Assembly: GCF_030515985.1 (NCBI RefSeq)
Contig: NZ_CP100376.1
Coordinates: 1,304,959 to 1,311,002 of the forward strand
Length of the DNA: 6,044 nt
Origin: Corynebacterium accolens
GTDB lineage: Bacteria; Actinomycetota; Actinomycetes; Mycobacteriales; Mycobacteriaceae
Direction of reading: 5' to 3'
Every line of letters starts with the position of its first letter. Within the stretch, counting starts at the first letter, position 1. The notes beneath the pieces are model-generated. The model ran no database searches. It worked only from the letters and a program-made list of their open reading frames with translations, and was not told the DNA's origin. The translations under genes were made by a program, and so were the position numbers. Below, piece by piece: positions 5,998 through 6,044 of the stretch.

Positions 5998-6044
5998 CCC
6001 CCTTCCTGCCCATCGCGCTATTGCTCGATGAGGCGGGGAGGGGG
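5998..6044 (+). terminator. GC-rich hairpin after hpf, probable terminator (edge of window)
   Basis: CCCCCT (5998-6003) pairs with AGGGGG (6039-6044). The stem continues inward through two T-G wobble pairs, a GCC/GGC block, one bulged A (6031) and CATCG/CGATG, to a 10-base loop at 6016-6025, about 18 pairs in all. It begins 37 bases after the hpf stop. The window ends at the base of the stem, so any T-run cannot be seen. The bases just before it (TTTCTTCA, 5990-5997) are pyrimidine-rich and would give an A-rich run on the opposite strand, so a bidirectional terminator is possible. A shorter hairpin, GCCC/GGGC (5971-5983), lies upstream. Confidence 0.65.

Noticed and set aside
1..6044. Mobile element, CRISPR, toxin-antitoxin, phage-defence or RNA gene
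   Set aside because: Every substantial open region is accounted for by syntenic core genes; no terminal repeats, spacer arrays, transposase motifs or tRNA-like folds were seen.

Overview
The window is a stretch of conserved actinobacterial core genome. Gene content and order (3' end of tmk, then mtrA, mtrB, lpqB, comF, hpf, all on the + strand) match the locus known from Corynebacterium and Mycobacterium (tmk-mtrA-mtrB-lpqB-...-comF-hpf-secA1). The high-GC codon use, the MtrB and LpqB sequences, and the absence of an extra gene between lpqB and comF point to Corynebacterium. I do not assign a species.

Layout. Bases 1-123 encode the last 40 residues of a thymidylate kinase. Bases 127-2739 encode the MtrA response regulator and the MtrB sensor kinase. 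Bases 2740-4485 encode the lipoprotein LpqB, whose ATG directly abuts the mtrB stop codon. Bases 4520-5179 encode a ComF-type phosphoribosyltransferase. A 136-base gap (5180-5315) carries a hairpin, an extended -10 promoter and an inverted repeat ahead of hpf. Bases 5316-5960 encode a long-form ribosome hibernation factor. Bases 5961-6044 hold an intergenic hairpin that looks like the terminator closing hpf; the window stops at the base of its stem.

How the genes work together. MtrB (membrane kinase), MtrA (DNA-binding regulator) and LpqB (exported lipoprotein, reported in mycobacteria to interact with MtrB) form one signalling module for cell-wall and osmotic homeostasis and cell division. 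The three genes are packed with gaps of 0-24 bases and are probably one transcript, perhaps starting in or before tmk. comF follows 34 bases later, or up to 70 if a downstream start is used, and may be cotranscribed. hpf appears to be a separate, highly expressed unit: it has its own promoter, a near-perfect Shine-Dalgarno site and a visible shift in codon choice.

I found no mobile element, CRISPR array, RNA gene or novel multi-gene system. The points worth a second look are small-scale: the unclear mtrB start, a long Ala/acidic C-terminal tail on MtrB, and the inverted repeat in the hpf leader.
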